The notes under the pieces are model-generated. The model was not told the origin of the DNA and ran no database searches. It saw only the letters and a program-made list of their open reading frames with translations. A DNA stretch of 64,000 nt. Origin: Gigaspora rosea. Taxonomy: Eukaryota; Glomeromycota; Glomeromycetes; Diversisporales; Gigasporaceae. Where the stretch lies: assembly GCA_003550325.1 (NCBI GenBank), contig QKWP01000137.1, positions 417,554 through 481,553 on the forward strand, given 5' to 3'. Below, piece by piece: positions 1-11,323 of the stretch; positions within the stretch are counted from its first letter, which is position 1; each line of letters begins with the position of its first letter. The translations under genes and the position numbers were made by a program.

Positions 1-129
1 TCGGAGCTTCGAACGCCCGTAGATCATTTCCCATGATAAAACAATGATATAAGACTAACCAAATAAAGAAAACAAAGAAATAAGAAATAAAAATAAAAAA
101 ATAAAAATATTATTATTCGTCGCATAACA
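1..129 (-). repeat. 3' LTR, partial
   Basis: This matches about 2663-2791 with few substitutions and ends at the same CGCATAACA boundary. In minus orientation the LTR begins TGTTATGCGACG, preceded by a purine-rich tract (AGCGAGGGATGA) that would prime plus-strand synthesis. Confidence 0.85.
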
Positions 130-590
130 TCATCCCTCGCTTGAGAAGATGAGCTCTGGCGAATCACTCATCCAACCTTGACGAGCCTACAGACTACCTT
201 GGGGCGTCTCTAATTATTTCAAAATGTTTTTTTTTTTCGGTTATATTCATACGATTTCCTTACGTCCAACCTTTTTCCACGATCACCCAAGTTGTTATGG
301 ATAAATAGCCTTCCAACCAAGAGCATCATTAATGGTATTTCTCCACTATCGACACCAGCTCTAAATTCGTAAGTCACATGATCATTCTTGAAATCCCCGA
401 ATCCATTCGGTATGTACTTTCTTCGCTTTTCCTTATACTTTAGTGGCTTTTCGGCTTTATGTCTACTAATCCACCTTTTTTACTCGGGACTTCATTGCAA
501 TCTCATTTGCGACGGTATTCCTTTCATGCCCTTTTTTATACCATTCAGATTTCACGGGAATTTCATCTCCGACCTTGCACAGCAGTACGT

Positions 591-1049
591 TTAATATAGA
601 CTTTCCTCTTCTTTCACTAACTTCACACCTCTGATTTTTTCCACTTTTAGTATCCAAACTCCATACGTATCATCAAGACTCTTTCCGTATACCTTTTCTT
701 CTTTACTGTCATCCTCCTTTCGTTTTGGTGACTTTGTTTCTCTTTTAATCGAATTGATTTGAGCCTTAAATAATTCGATTTTCGTCCTCCATGCTTCACA
801 GGCGGCTTTTAAAGTTTCACAACCTGCAATCGGTTTTCTCTCTTCCACTTCGATTCCAATCGACTCATTCTTTTCGGCTCTTATCCCATTCTCATTACAG
901 GGTTTTGGATTATCAGCCCCATCGAAATGATCTTTATTTGGGCGGTACATTTTCACTTTATTTTCAGCCTTGGTAATGCTCATTTTTGATGATTTTTTGT
1001 GGTAAGACAAAGCCTTATATTCAGCCCTTTTATCTGGTGTTGCAGCCAT
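591..1049 (-). CDS. Lysine-rich hypothetical protein inside LTR element
   Basis: An ATG-started ORF of 152 residues lies between the gag-like ORF and the 3' LTR. It is rich in Lys and Glu, with no signal peptide, membrane segment or recognisable catalytic motif. A stretch near residues 50-60 (NENGIRAEKNE) faintly resembles the turn of a Sel1 repeat, which would suggest captured host sequence, but this is weak. It is not a known pol domain. Its position inside the retrotransposon means any product would be expressed from the LTR. It may equally be a chance ORF in decaying internal sequence. Confidence 0.3.
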   Translation of the reverse strand: MAATPDKRAEYKALSYHKKSSKMSITKAENKVKMYRPNKDHFDGADNPKPCNENGIRAEKNESIGIEVEERKPIAGCETLKAACEAWRTKIELFKAQINSIKRETKSPKRKEDDSKEEKVYGKSLDDTYGVWILKVEKIRGVKLVKEEESLY

Positions 1050-1238
1050 TTTTCCTTAGTTAAATACTAACACATTGTCATCACTTTCATTGCACTTTAT
1101 CGCGGTCACTTCATTACCAACACTTATTTCCTTTGACCAACCATTAACTCCATTTACCGATTTTTGAAGATTATTCGGTATTGGGCAACATCGGCCAAGA
1201 TCACGTGGTCCGTCATCACGGTCGGTCTTTTTAGATTT

Positions 1239-1601
1239 TCAGTGGTCGTTGAATGTCCTCTGTTCTTTTCTTTCAACATCGACCTTATTTTGTAGATAGT
1301 AGAAAACGTCAGGCAAAATAGGTACAAATCCTTGATAATATTTGGCAGCTTTATGTTGTTCTTTTTCGATTGTACCCTCATTTTGATAATTACGTTCACC
1401 GTTAAACAAGGTTCGGATGTCGTCCAACGGATCCTCATCCTTTTGACAGCCATTCCTCTTTTTTCTTGGGACTTCTTGCTTATAATTTTTAGGTTTCTCT
1501 TTTTCTCGTTTTTTGCTTCCTAAACCAACTTTTGGCAAAGAGTCGACGGGTTTCGTTTTCTCTTTATTTTTACATTTAGCCGCAATCACGTGTCCACTCA
1601 T
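1239..1601 (-). CDS. Lysine-rich hypothetical protein, faint Sel1-like stretch
   Basis: This 120-residue ORF in the element interior is strongly basic in its first half. Around residues 65-92 it contains an NEGT...KAAKYY pattern like the second helix of Sel1 repeats, a family that is abundant in this fungal group and present at 46190-47240. If real, this would be host coding sequence picked up by the retrotransposon. No enzymatic motif is visible and no homologous copy is present in the window, so function is unknown. Confidence 0.3.
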   Translation of the reverse strand: MSGHVIAAKCKNKEKTKPVDSLPKVGLGSKKREKEKPKNYKQEVPRKKRNGCQKDEDPLDDIRTLFNGERNYQNEGTIEKEQHKAAKYYQGFVPILPDVFYYLQNKVDVERKEQRTFNDH

Positions 1602-1779
1602 TCCAATTCGGGAAGTGGAACATGGTTCGAGAACTTCCGTTACTATTGGTTCTCCTTTTGGACTGAGCTTTGCTGGGCGGACTACGGAGACGGCATTGTA
1701 ATATAGGAAGGTAGGTATATCACTTCTTCTACATCTCTTTCATTTTCTAGCATATTTTCTAACACCTTTAAGGAAAACT

Positions 1780-2214
1780 TCAAAGCTTCGGGAATTTGCT
1801 TATCATCAAGGACCTTAGGGAACTTTCATTTATTATTGCTAGGAACTTATCATGTTGTGCTAAGGTAAGTGCTGTAAAAAGTGCGATACACCTTTTATCT
1901 AACCGTTTTACCTTTGGGCATTCGAGGATGGGATGGCTCTTTATTTGACACTGGGGATATCGCTCCTTATGAATAGCTTGCGAATATGTACTAACTTTGG
2001 GCTTCTCATGGTATTCATTATGTCGTTGATGAATTTGAGGACATTGTTGTTTTAGATGTTGCGGGCAAACAATAGAAAGGTAACAAGGTTCTTTCCAAGA
2101 TCTTTGGTAGGATTCGGCTTGGCTTGAAGTGAGTGCAGCTTGTAATTGTTGAAGAAGTTGAGCAAGTTGATTAACAAGGTCGGATGAAGGGGTAGGTTGG
2201 TTAGGGTTAGTCAT
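1780..2214 (-). CDS. Gag-like protein of LTR element
   Basis: The ORF (144 residues) begins about 37 bp downstream of the primer-binding site, where gag normally starts. It opens with a polar, Gln-rich segment (LAQLLQQLQAAL) that could form a short coiled coil. Two CP-type patterns (SIVCPQHLKQQCPQ and ERYPQCQ...ECPKVK) could be relics of a metal knuckle, but no full CX2CX4HX4C motif is present. It is short for a complete Gag, consistent with a truncated, non-autonomous element. Confidence 0.5.
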   Translation of the reverse strand: MTNPNQPTPSSDLVNQLAQLLQQLQAALTSSQAESYQRSWKEPCYLSIVCPQHLKQQCPQIHQRHNEYHEKPKVSTYSQAIHKERYPQCQIKSHPILECPKVKRLDKRCIALFTALTLAQHDKFLAIINESSLRSLMISKFPKL

Positions 2215-2250
2215 AATAATTATGGAACTTTATAACAGTATCGCGTGTCC

Positions 2251-2265
2251 ACACAATCAGCACCA
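2251..2265 (-). other. tRNA primer-binding site
   Basis: On the minus strand TGGTGCTGATTGTGT lies two bases inside the 5' LTR boundary at 2268. TGG pairs with the CCA end of a tRNA. The same core TGCTGATTGTGT follows the 5' LTR of the Ty3/gypsy element (41145-41159), so both elements appear to use the same primer tRNA. Confidence 0.7.
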
Positions 2266-2267
2266 AA

Positions 2268-2791
2268 TGTTACGATAGATTGGGAGAGCTTGATTAAATT
2301 GTGCCAGTTTAGTTCGATCGTGAACAAAAGTAAATGGTTTAAAACAATAAACCAACACACATAGCTTCGGGTTATAAGGTTTATCTTTATTAAAATAAAT
2401 CAATACATCGGGTTATCACAATAATACTAAATACAATCAGACATTGTTAACTCTACTCGTCTCTTTATTAAAACCCGTCCTATTTATACTTTCTATTCCC
2501 AACTCTTAATCCTAATCTATTGATGGAACCTTCAAGCTCTCGATTGGAGCTTTAAGCTCTCATCTGGAGCTTCAAGCCTCGTTTGGAGCTTTGAGCGCCC
2601 GATTGGAGCTTTGAGCGCCCAATTGGAGCTTTGAGCGCCCAATTGGAGCTTTGAGCTCCAGATCGGAGCTTCGAGCGCCCATAGATCATTTCCCATGATA
2701 AAACCATGATATAAGACTAACCAAATAAAGAAAACAAAGAAATAAGCAATAAAAATAAAAAAATAAAAATATTATTATTCGTCGCATAACA
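2268..2791 (-). repeat. 5' LTR, 524 bp
   Basis: The repeat begins TGTTACGATAG on the plus strand and ends GCATAACA, giving TG...CA termini. Its inner end (2268-2340) resembles an LTR remnant at about 43130-43190. Confidence 0.85.
2528..2682. repeat. 20-bp minisatellite inside LTR
   Basis: About seven to eight imperfect copies of a 20-bp unit, GATTGGAGCTTTGAGCGCCC, lie within the LTR. The last copy recurs at the start of the window in the partial LTR. Copies alternate between GAGCGCCC and AAGCTCTC-type endings. Confidence 0.85.
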
Positions 2792-2890
2792 CCGGTCCAA
2801 GGACCGGTTCTTTAATGGTCCCACGGTCCTTATCGGTCCCAGTTCGGGACCGGTCGTGGACCGGTCTTTTTCAGGACCGATGCATCCCTA
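2792..2890. mobile_element. hAT-type element, one end only
   Basis: Dense GGACCGGT/ACCGGTCC subterminal motifs end in GATGCATCCCTA, the complement of TAGGGATGCATC. This is the same style as the 583-bp element at 61412-61994. The sequence that follows (CCTAAAAT...) is continuous in the related copy at about 13871, so the break at 2890 is a real insertion boundary. The other end lies beyond the LTR element or is lost. Confidence 0.65.
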
Positions 2891-3942
2891 CCTAAAATCT
2901 TTTAAATGATAACCATCTAATTTGACTGGTATTAAGATAATTTTTGCCCATTACCAGTATAATTTGTCCCATAATTATGAAATAATTTTTAGGTTAAATG
3001 ATTCTAATCATTACATTAGGCTATGCAAATAATTTTTCGTTTTGCATAACCTGCTGACCCAATTTATCTAAGTTACATTGTGCCAATTATTCCATTTTTA
3101 CTATTTAATTTTTCTCATAAACTAGCTTCTTTCTTAATGCCTTTTGTTAGACTTATATGTTTGTTCGAATCTGATGAACTTTTACTTTCACATGTCCAAC
3201 ATTAATGGTAACTGATTCTGCAATCAGTTTATTAATGCAAACTAGAATTGGATTTTGAATTAAAGGTTTTTAATTTAATCGACAATCTGTTTGGCTTTGT
3301 GCTTCACCCTGCAATAGCAATTGCAAATATCTTAGATCCTAAGTATTTTTTTTTTTTTAATTATTATAAATTTGAAAATTTTAAAAATATATCTATTAAT
3401 AAATTTAAATTAAGGATTCATGGAAATCACTAAGGCTAAATGATCTTGAGAATTTTATTATTCTGCATCTTGAAAACGTTTATGAATTTGAAATTGCTGT
3501 ACAATATTACAAACACGTTTTTAGAAAAAAAAATTAAAAATCCTAATTTACTCAATTATACTGTACTAAACATTTATGGTGCAATTCAAAAATATATCGC
3601 CAAGACTGTTGAATTTTCGAGTTACTGCTTGTGATATTTGAGCCCAATTAGTCAGTGGAAATCTAATTTTTCAAATAAATTCATTTCTGTTGTTAAACTT
3701 CCTGCAAGGTTCTCTCGATGCTAGCTTCTTCAGCTGCCTTAGAACATTTTTGGTCAAAGTTCAGGTTATTAACAATCAACATCGTGCAGTTTGAACTATT
3801 ATCAGGTAAAAGGCTTGTAACTGTATATCAAAACTTGAGAATCCAGAAAGAAATTAAGGATGATGATTGGTTTGACAATAACAATTTAATGATAATTAAC
3901 TTAGGAGGAACAAATTCTTTTTTTACATTGAATTGCTTCTAA
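2891..3942 (+). pseudogene. hAT transposase relic, C-terminal part
   Basis: Translation around 3248-3350 gives HPAIAIANILDPKY, like the A-LDP(R/K)Y motif of hAT transposases. At about 3700-3880 a second piece reads SSAALEHFWSKF followed by GKRLVTVYQNLR, which matches the hAT dimerisation region (VER-W..F, then KL-Y..NLR). Stops and frame changes separate the pieces, so it is dead. The first 600 bp recur at 13868-14505. This is only the C-terminal third; the catalytic core upstream is not recognisable. Confidence 0.65.
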
Positions 3943-4803
3943 AATCTTCAAGTAATTCACACCCAAGGAATTATTAAATAAGATTACATAATGGCAGTTT
4001 TTTTCAATAGAAATTGGTACGTGCATATATACTTTGGACTTCAATATCAACTAACGCGAGAAGAAATTGTATTAATTGATAAAATTAATAAAAAATTGTG
4101 AATTTAAAAGCACATTTAAAAGTAAATTGGTGTCAGTGCAAAAATAAAAATAGCAATCCAATACATCTCTTATAATTTTTACATATTTTATTTTATATGT
4201 ACTAAAAAAATTATACATGTAGTATTTTTTTTTTATATACATTTTTTTTAAAATAATTGTTACGACAAAATAAGCTGAAAATGATATCAACTAAAAAGAA
4301 TATAAACCAATCAAAGACGGCATTTTAGTTTCAGCTAAATTTTAGTGTCAGATCCAATGTTTTAAATTTTTGTACTACCCCTAAAGATATTGCTATAATA
4401 CCACCTCTAAAATATTACGTAATATATGCCAGCACCTTTATAAGCTGATATGTCTAAAATTAAATAAGATAGAGACAATAAATAATTACGTGGTATAGAA
4501 TAATATCTGAAAAAGGATTTTAATCAGCTAACAAATGTTACTGCTGTTATTATTTAACAGTCTTTCAAGATAAATATATTTATTATTTGCATACGTATAA
4601 TCTAATCAAAGCAAAGAGGTGTACTATAAATAAAATTTCAAAAAATGATTAAATCCAATTTTTCGCGCGAATGCAGAAGGTTTTGAAAGAAATACAAAAC
4701 TCTAATGGAAGTACTATTTTAGACAAAGTCTACAAGTTATTGAAAAAAATTAAAATGGAAAATTTTGATTTTATTAGAAATAGATGATGTACTTATTTTC
4801 AAA
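3943..4803. other. AT-rich spacer
   Basis: No gene or repeat boundary was recognised here. Near the end, about 4760-4803 resembles 5088-5125 as a short direct duplication flanking the MITE. Confidence 0.5.
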
Positions 4804-4806
4804 TAA

Positions 4807-5037
4807 GGCCGTTCAAAGTTGATTAGTTGGTTAACGTCACATTTTGGGTCCAGACGCGGGGGGGGGGGGTAAACAAACACATATATGCCCAAGAATATTT
4901 GATTAAATTTAATTGGCCAATTTTAATCACATGACTAATGAAAACTTTTCTGTGTCATGATTGGCTTGTTTAATTTCGTGGGACAGCTAACCAAGAGGGG
5001 GGGATGACGCTAACCAACTAATCAACTTTGAACGGCC
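4807..5037. mobile_element. PIF/Harbinger-type MITE
   Basis: Terminal inverted repeats of about 30 bp start GGCCGTTCAAAGTTGATTAG and are near-perfect. The element is 231 bp and flanked by TAA on both sides (4804-4806 and 5038-5040), the 3-bp target duplication typical of Harbinger elements. It contains a G10 run near 4858-4869. Confidence 0.85.
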
Positions 5038-5534
5038 TAAGTGTACAACGATAAAGACGAGATTCAGAATTAATATACGAGAATTTGATTTATCAGAAAT
5101 AGATGGGTTTTTATTTTCAAATAAACTATGCAATCAACAATATTTAATTTTCCTATAATTTAAATTAATGGGGGTTTGATAATTAAAATCAGAGAATCTT
5201 ATTTTATTTTTCTGATTTATAATTCAACATAGTAAAATACTATTTAAAAATCCTACTTATTTTCAAAATACGTAACCTATTAGTTAATTATGAAACCCCT
5301 AATGAATAGAGGTCTCCAAACAATCCCATATCTTTCTGATTCAAAATTTTGAACCACAATAAGTTTTTAGTACTCCAATTTATTTCTGAAATGCGTTATT
5401 TTTTTTTTATTTAATCCTGAAATCTCCCAATAGAAAGAGATTAATAGAGTAGTATGCTAACAATAAATAGTCCTTTTATTTACAGTCTTGATATAGCTAT
5501 TTATTTGCTGAATTAATCAATATACGGTACTATT

Positions 5535-7040
5535 TTAGGATTTTCTGCTAATTTGAAATATTTCATATTATTCCGCTGTAAAATATGATCGATCACTAAT
5601 TGATTTCTCATAAGCAGAACTGCGTTGAAACCAACACTTTCTATCATGATTAAAATTATCATGCATAACAAAAATACAAGTGTCATAACCAAAAATTGGG
5701 CCATGAACATACTACAATAAATTGCGTACTGTGGTTTCATCACATGACTCAAAATGGAATTTTGAATAGTACCATTTTTCAATGAAAAAATAAAGCTATC
5801 ATTGCAGCTTTTCGTTATAAACTCAATGCCTGCCACCTGCCAGTTTATCCCATCCGACAGGATTATATCCACCAAAAATCTCATCAGTACCTTTAACCTT
5901 TATAACTACGACAAGATGTGCTTGCTTTTAACATAAATTTCACGAAGAAGGAATTTTAATTCGTATGGATTATTTGTTACTGAATATGCTTCATTCTTTC
6001 TATCAACCCATGAAGCAATTTCGGCTGCATGTTTGTCATTAATAACCATTGAAAATGGTTCTGTCACTCTAATCGGCAAAGTCGATGTTGAAATGATACG
6101 AGGCGGAAGAATTTTTGATGATACTGGACGACTTTGAACTATAAATTTTTTCACTATATCATTCCAAAGATTTTTTTCTAAAATTTGTTGATATGGTTGT
6201 GCTTTGCCGATAACATCTACTTCAGACATTTGAAAATAATGAATAAGATGCTAGCAATTTCTCAAAGTAGTCTTTAAGGCTAAAAAATTCGCATGGGACC
6301 AATCTTCAGGATTGGATGATAGACCAGGATTTTGAGAACTTCCCCATTCGATAACATGGTTCCAAATTTTTACTTCTTCGATTTGTAAATAGTCTCAACT
6401 AATAAGTGAGACTAATGCATTTTCTTGAAGCGAGGTAAAGTTTTCCGAATCAAAAATCTTATTAGGATACTTTACCACAATACCATTACACCATTTTTGT
6501 AATTCTTGAAGTTTTTTATTCTAGAAGCTTTTTTGATAAACCGTAGTAAAATGTAAACGAAGCCAATGAGCTTTAGATTCAACTAAATGAGTTTCAAGGT
6601 ATTTTGCCAATTCTTCAAAAAGAAATTCATAAGCAATAAGCATAAGTTCAAAAATAAATAAATCATCATTATTTTCAAGTAAGATTATTTCTCCGTATAT
6701 ATACCTATTATTAATTTTTATCGTTATGCACATTTTAGATTTATTCCTGCACCTTAATATAAACTTATAAACTATAAACAAAATAACTTACTTGATAATA
6801 ATCAAATTGTTGGCTAGTAATATTTTTTAAATCAAGTGTTTTAATATTATTTTTATCTTTACCGATATTTGCTAATTCGTTACGAAAATATAAAGACCTG
6901 TATCTTAAAATTGTTGAATGTGCTCTTAATATTTTAGTGTCAGCAGATTTGCCAACATTAATAACTATATTAAAATCTTCTTTGTCATCAAGAAGTTCAA
7001 GGTAATTATTTGAAAGTTTTTCAAAGAATTTTACTGCCAT
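5535..7040 (-). pseudogene. BTB-BACK-TLDc protein, broken
   Basis: Exon 1 (7040-6792) encodes an N-terminal BTB/POZ domain, including DFNIVINVG and LRAHSTILRYRS. A donor GTAAGT at 6791-6786 joins an acceptor at 6706-6705, removing an 87-bp intron and restoring frame. Exon 2 continues through YLETHLVES, a BACK-like region (LQELQKWCN, KIWNHVIEW), then a linker and a TLDc domain (SDSFIFSLK-like and YEIFQIS near the stop at 5535). In-frame stops occur at 6394-6396 and 6251-6253, and the TLDc part changes frame at least twice. BTB-TLDc proteins are a large family in these fungi, with the BTB part usually binding Cul3 ligases. This copy is a pseudogene. Confidence 0.85.
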
Positions 7041-7299
7041 TTTAAGTATATACTGTATAAAGGTTTAATTTTGGGTCATTAAAAACGCACAAGTACGGAC
7101 ATCCAAAAAAAAAAAAAAGCTTTTCTGCCTACAATTATATACTGATACTGCATATTTGGTCAATGCGTTTCTTTTTAAGTAAGGATTCTCTCGGGTGCAA
7201 TACGTAATATTACTGTAAATTTATGGTGCCACAAATGAGAGCCCTAATCTCCCTCACACTTCTGAATAGACGAAGCAAATTACACTGTCTCACAAAATC

Positions 7300-8090
7300 A
7301 AAAAGAAAAATAAATTGTTTATTGCACTGCTATTGCAGCCACAGAACCTAATATCTAAGCATGAGATCCTTGCACTTTTATCATAGCTGCAGTGCCTAAT
7401 CAACTTATAAGGTTCTTGCCTAATGACCATCCTTGCATTGCTGTTATAGCTGCAGAACCTAATCATTGAACATGAGTCTTGCACTATTATTGTAACTACA
7501 GAGTTTAATCTCCAGCATAGGATCCTTGCACAGACATGAGCCTTGCACTACTATTGTAACTGCAGATCCTAATCACCAACATGAGGTCTAGCACTGTTAT
7601 CACAGCCATGAAGCTTAATATTAACATGATGTTCTTGTGCTGCTATCATAGCCATGATGTTCAGACACTAACAAGAAGCTATCACATCCAAATGCCTAAT
7701 TGTCAAACATAAGTCTTGCACTACTATTATACCTGTGATGCCCAATTGCCAACATAAATGAGCCATCAAGCAAAGAGTGGGTAGAGTGGGATGATAGAGC
7801 CAGCCTTCATTACAAGGCAAGCAATATCAAAAAGAAAGATAACCTTCTCTACTAACTAATGGTACTTAAATATCCTTGAAACATCCTTGCCTATCATAGT
7901 AACTCATATTTTTGCAATCATATGTTATCAAAATATCGATTAGGAAATACCTGCATCAAACAGGAAACAACAAAGAACTATATAATCAAAATAACAAATT
8001 GAAAATGTGATCTGTTCAAGTCATCTGATTTTGCAATAATAATCGCCCTGTCACTTCACTAACAGACTTTTCATGTTGTTGATGCTTCAG
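7300..8090 (-). repeat. Diverged reverse copy of 51-bp array element
   Basis: Between 7310 and 7750 there are about nine degenerate ~50-bp repeats with the core TTGCACTGCTATTGTAGCTG. Their complement matches the 51-bp unit at 16127. Flanking blocks also match in reverse: 7780-7850 corresponds to 15745-15830 and 8030-8080 to 15465-15520. It is an old inverted relative of the interior of the 15230-17365 element. Confidence 0.75.
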
Positions 8091-8139
8091 GTTTTATGAA
8101 CTCCTGAAACTTAAATGCACCCTTAAAAATCTTTTAAAA

Positions 8140-9260
8140 GCGTTTTACTCTGTTAATGCAACCCAAGAATTGCAATCTAACTCAATATTAACCACATACT
8201 GTAATAACAGCTAGTAAGTTCTGTGATTAAACTTTTGCTGTAATTTACAATAGAAATTATGATAATTCCATTATTCATTCAACCACTATTGGACTGTATT
8301 AGTGGGTAAGTTCCACATCAGAATTTTATAGTAGAAATTATAACAATTCTAACTAACTCAATCTTAATTACATATTTTAGTAATAAAACAACAAGTAAAT
8401 TTTGTAATAGAGTTTTTTACAGTAACTCATAATTGAAATCATATTAACTCAACTATGTGTATCCATTATTAATAAGTTCTATAAATGAATTTTTTACAGC
8501 AACTCTAGGCAGAAATTACATTAATTCGAATGCAACTAACTCAAGTTAACCACATACTTTAATCACTATAATAGCAAGTAAGTTCTGTAACTAAATTTTT
8601 ATATAGAGATCATTATAATAACTCCTTAACAAATTGTATGTACTGCATTAGCGAGTAAATATGTAACTGACTTCTTTACTGTAAATTGGTAAAATCTATG
8701 AAAATTTAATTATAACCAATTTAACGATACTGTGGTTATCAGAAGTGTGAGCAAATTTTGTAACAGAATTTTTTACAGTAGAAATCACAATAATTCTAAA
8801 TTAGAAAGTAAGCTTTATCACCAGAATTTTACAGTAGCATATAGTAGAAAATCATGTACCCTAACATTAACACAACTACTGTATGTACCTCATTAGTGAA
8901 TAAGTTTTGCAACATAATTCTTTATAGCAGATAGCAAATCATTATAATTTAATGCAACCAACTCAACCTTAAGCAAATACTGGATCACTGAAATAGTGAG
9001 TAACAATATTTACATAGAAACCATAAAAATTCCAGTACTAATTCGATTTTAACTTCCGCATTAGCAAATAAATTCTGTAACTGAATTCTTTACAGTAAAC
9101 TATAATAGAAATTACGATAATCTTATTGCAACTAACTTAATTTAATACATCTGAATAGTAAGTAAGTTTTGCAACAGAATTTTTATAGCAACTTATGATA
9201 AATTATGATAATTCCAATACTAACACAACATTAACCACTAGTGTATACTGCATTAGTAAA
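8140..9260 (-). repeat. ~105-bp satellite, reverse orientation
   Basis: Degenerate tandem units of about 100-110 bp have landmarks such as TTACAGTA, AGTAAGTT and CATACTGTA. Read in reverse complement they match the satellite at 18930-26900. No open reading frame of note. Confidence 0.75.
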
Positions 9261-9261
9261 T

Positions 9262-9727
9262 TTAATGTCAGGATTCTTCGCCTTATTTACTCTTTGTATA
9301 TCTTATTACTTTTTTCAATTAATTTTATTATTAGCATTATAATCTATCATTATTATCTGTTTTAAAAAAAAATAAACAAACCACAAATCTTAATAAACCT
9401 GTACCCATTGACCGTATTTACAACTGATTATTCATAAAAATAATTCAATTATTTCTATATTTCTTTTTAGCATATTATTAAAAATAAAGCCTTACTCTCA
9501 TTTTGAGCAATAAGAACAGTTAATATAAACAAATTTACAAAAATAAAATTATTTCCCTTTAAATAGTATTTATACTCTTACATGTATAAGTTCCTTCTTG
9601 CTAGCTAATAAATCATTTCAATATAGTACTAATAGAATTCTGTAAATGTGTTACATATTAAGTCAAGTGCTATTTAAAAATTGCAAGTGGGTGACAAAGT
9701 TGCCCGCCACATGTACATTGCTAGTTA
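9262..9727. other. AT-rich spacer
   Basis: No gene or repeat was recognised. Confidence 0.5.
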
Positions 9728-9841
9728 GTATTATAAACTCACTTTCAGCAGACAGGCAAAATTTGTGCCTAACATGCACCTGCCACTGGTAACAGGTACA
9801 TGTTAGGCACAAATTTTGCCTATAAAGTGAGTTTATCATAC
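9728..9841. mobile_element. Fold-back MITE, TA-flanked
   Basis: Two ~50-bp arms, starting GTATTATAAACTCACTTT, pair almost perfectly around a short loop near 9785-9795. TA flanks both ends, which suggests a Tc1/mariner-type target, though with such AT-rich flanks this is weak evidence. Confidence 0.7.
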
Positions 9842-9999
9842 TAATTACACATACTGATTTCGGATTAGCACCAATTGTGGAACACTATTTTACAGCCATC
9901 AAAAATTCTAAAATCAATCGGGCTACCCGATTCCGGACCCTAATTGTCATGTAAATGCATTTCTTTTTAAATTGATATTTGTACCAATATTTAATGCTG

Positions 10000-10562
10000 A
10001 TATACATATTGGGTAAGGATATATAAATAATATGCAGTTTTTTTTTTAGTTCATATAAATACTATTTGTTTCCCAGCGAAGTGCGGAATAATGAAATATT
10101 TTTTCAGATTTTGTCGGCTCCGATAGGAGCCGAAGAAAAAAAATCCAGGGAATAATAGTCAATTACCCCTCGTAGCGGGGAATAAATGCGTTATTCTCCC
10201 GTTTTATTAATTGACGGCCGGAGGCTATTTATCTACTGAACTTAAAAATAAATCATTACAAAAATAGCATGCAATCCCCATAAAAAACAATTAATAACAC
10301 GGGGAATAATATTAAAAAATTGAAACACAAAGATAAATACGGTTTTTTAAGCACTAGTAATAAAATGGCGACATTTTATAGGACTGATGCCTTAAGTATT
10401 AATTCTAAATTCTTTTATTTTTTAAACTCCGTAAAATTAGTATTGTAGCTTATCTAATACATCAAAATATATAATATATAATAAATTAAAGTTCAATTCA
10501 TTAATATAAGCAACATATTTTATAAATTTATATAATATGCAGCGAATAAGCATAAAGATAAT
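10000..10562. repeat. Dispersed repeat, copy 1
   Basis: This is strongly similar to 28855-30006 with the 578-bp insertion there removed. It holds an internal GC palindrome CGGCTCCGATAGGAGCCG (10119-10136). Family and boundaries are not clear. Confidence 0.75.
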
Positions 10563-11323
10563 CTCTGCTCATTAGCTAATCTCTATAACGTGTATTTCCC
10601 TAATTTTTGCAATTTATTATAAGAAAAGTGCTATTGAAACGAAGACCAGGAAGTGTACGGACTCTTGATATAGCAAAAAATTTAAAACCTGTAGCATATT
10701 CCTTGTCGTCAATGTTTATTCGATTTGTGATAATATTAAGCTTTGCGATTTATGACTGTATCACGAAATTTTTTTTAAAAGATTAGATCATTGTCAGAAA
10801 GCTGGCAAGGCGAGTAATAGAGACAATATATTTTGATTTTCTAAATAAATTAAATATAATGTTTAAACATACTTTATGATTATTTATCTATTCGTCATTT
10901 TGGTCTGATTTTTCTTTTAACTAATAGAATTTTGCTGTTTGCCTTTTTGTTAATTCACTACCTATTTCAATACTTCAGGTGTCATCGAGGCCAATCTTCT
11001 AGTATCATTACTTGCGATCTTTTGTTCAGGCGTATAAAATTCTTATGTTTTTGCATTTTATTATAAATTTCAATGTAAAAAATAAAAAATAAAAAAATTC
11101 AACGTTGCGAACTTTTATTCAGTTTATTAATCAATTTGTTTTTAATGTATGTTAATAATAATTCTATTCAATGATCGGGTTGCTGATTAAAAAAAGGTTT
11201 ACAGGGATTGCTGAGAATTTATCACAATTACAGGGGCGGGAGCCGGATATTAATTTAAATTCCTATGAGTAAGGCTCTAAGGTCTTCCATTTCGTTCCTC
11301 AGCTCCAGCCCAATTATTGTTAA
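10563..11323. other. AT-rich spacer downstream of Kelch pseudogene
   Basis: No gene was recognised. This is probably the 3' flank of the minus-strand Kelch gene. Confidence 0.4.

Larger units (their letters stand above)
1..2791 (-). mobile_element. LTR retrotransposon, non-autonomous, cut by window edge
   Basis: Positions 1-129 and the end of 2268-2791 are near-identical direct repeats ending in CGCATAACA, so they are the two LTRs. Read on the minus strand the order is 5' LTR (2791-2268), primer-binding site, gag-like ORF, two lysine-rich ORFs, a purine-rich tract next to 130-150, then the 3' LTR running off the window. The internal region is only about 2.1 kb and shows no reverse transcriptase, RNase H or integrase motif, so the element cannot move by itself. 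It sits directly beside a hAT-type end at 2792-2890. No target duplication can be tested because one LTR is incomplete. Confidence 0.85.

Noticed and set aside
7300-7760. CRISPR array, because of ~50-bp repeats
   Set aside because: Repeats are contiguous and degenerate with no unique spacers, and the genome is eukaryotic; it is a decayed minisatellite.
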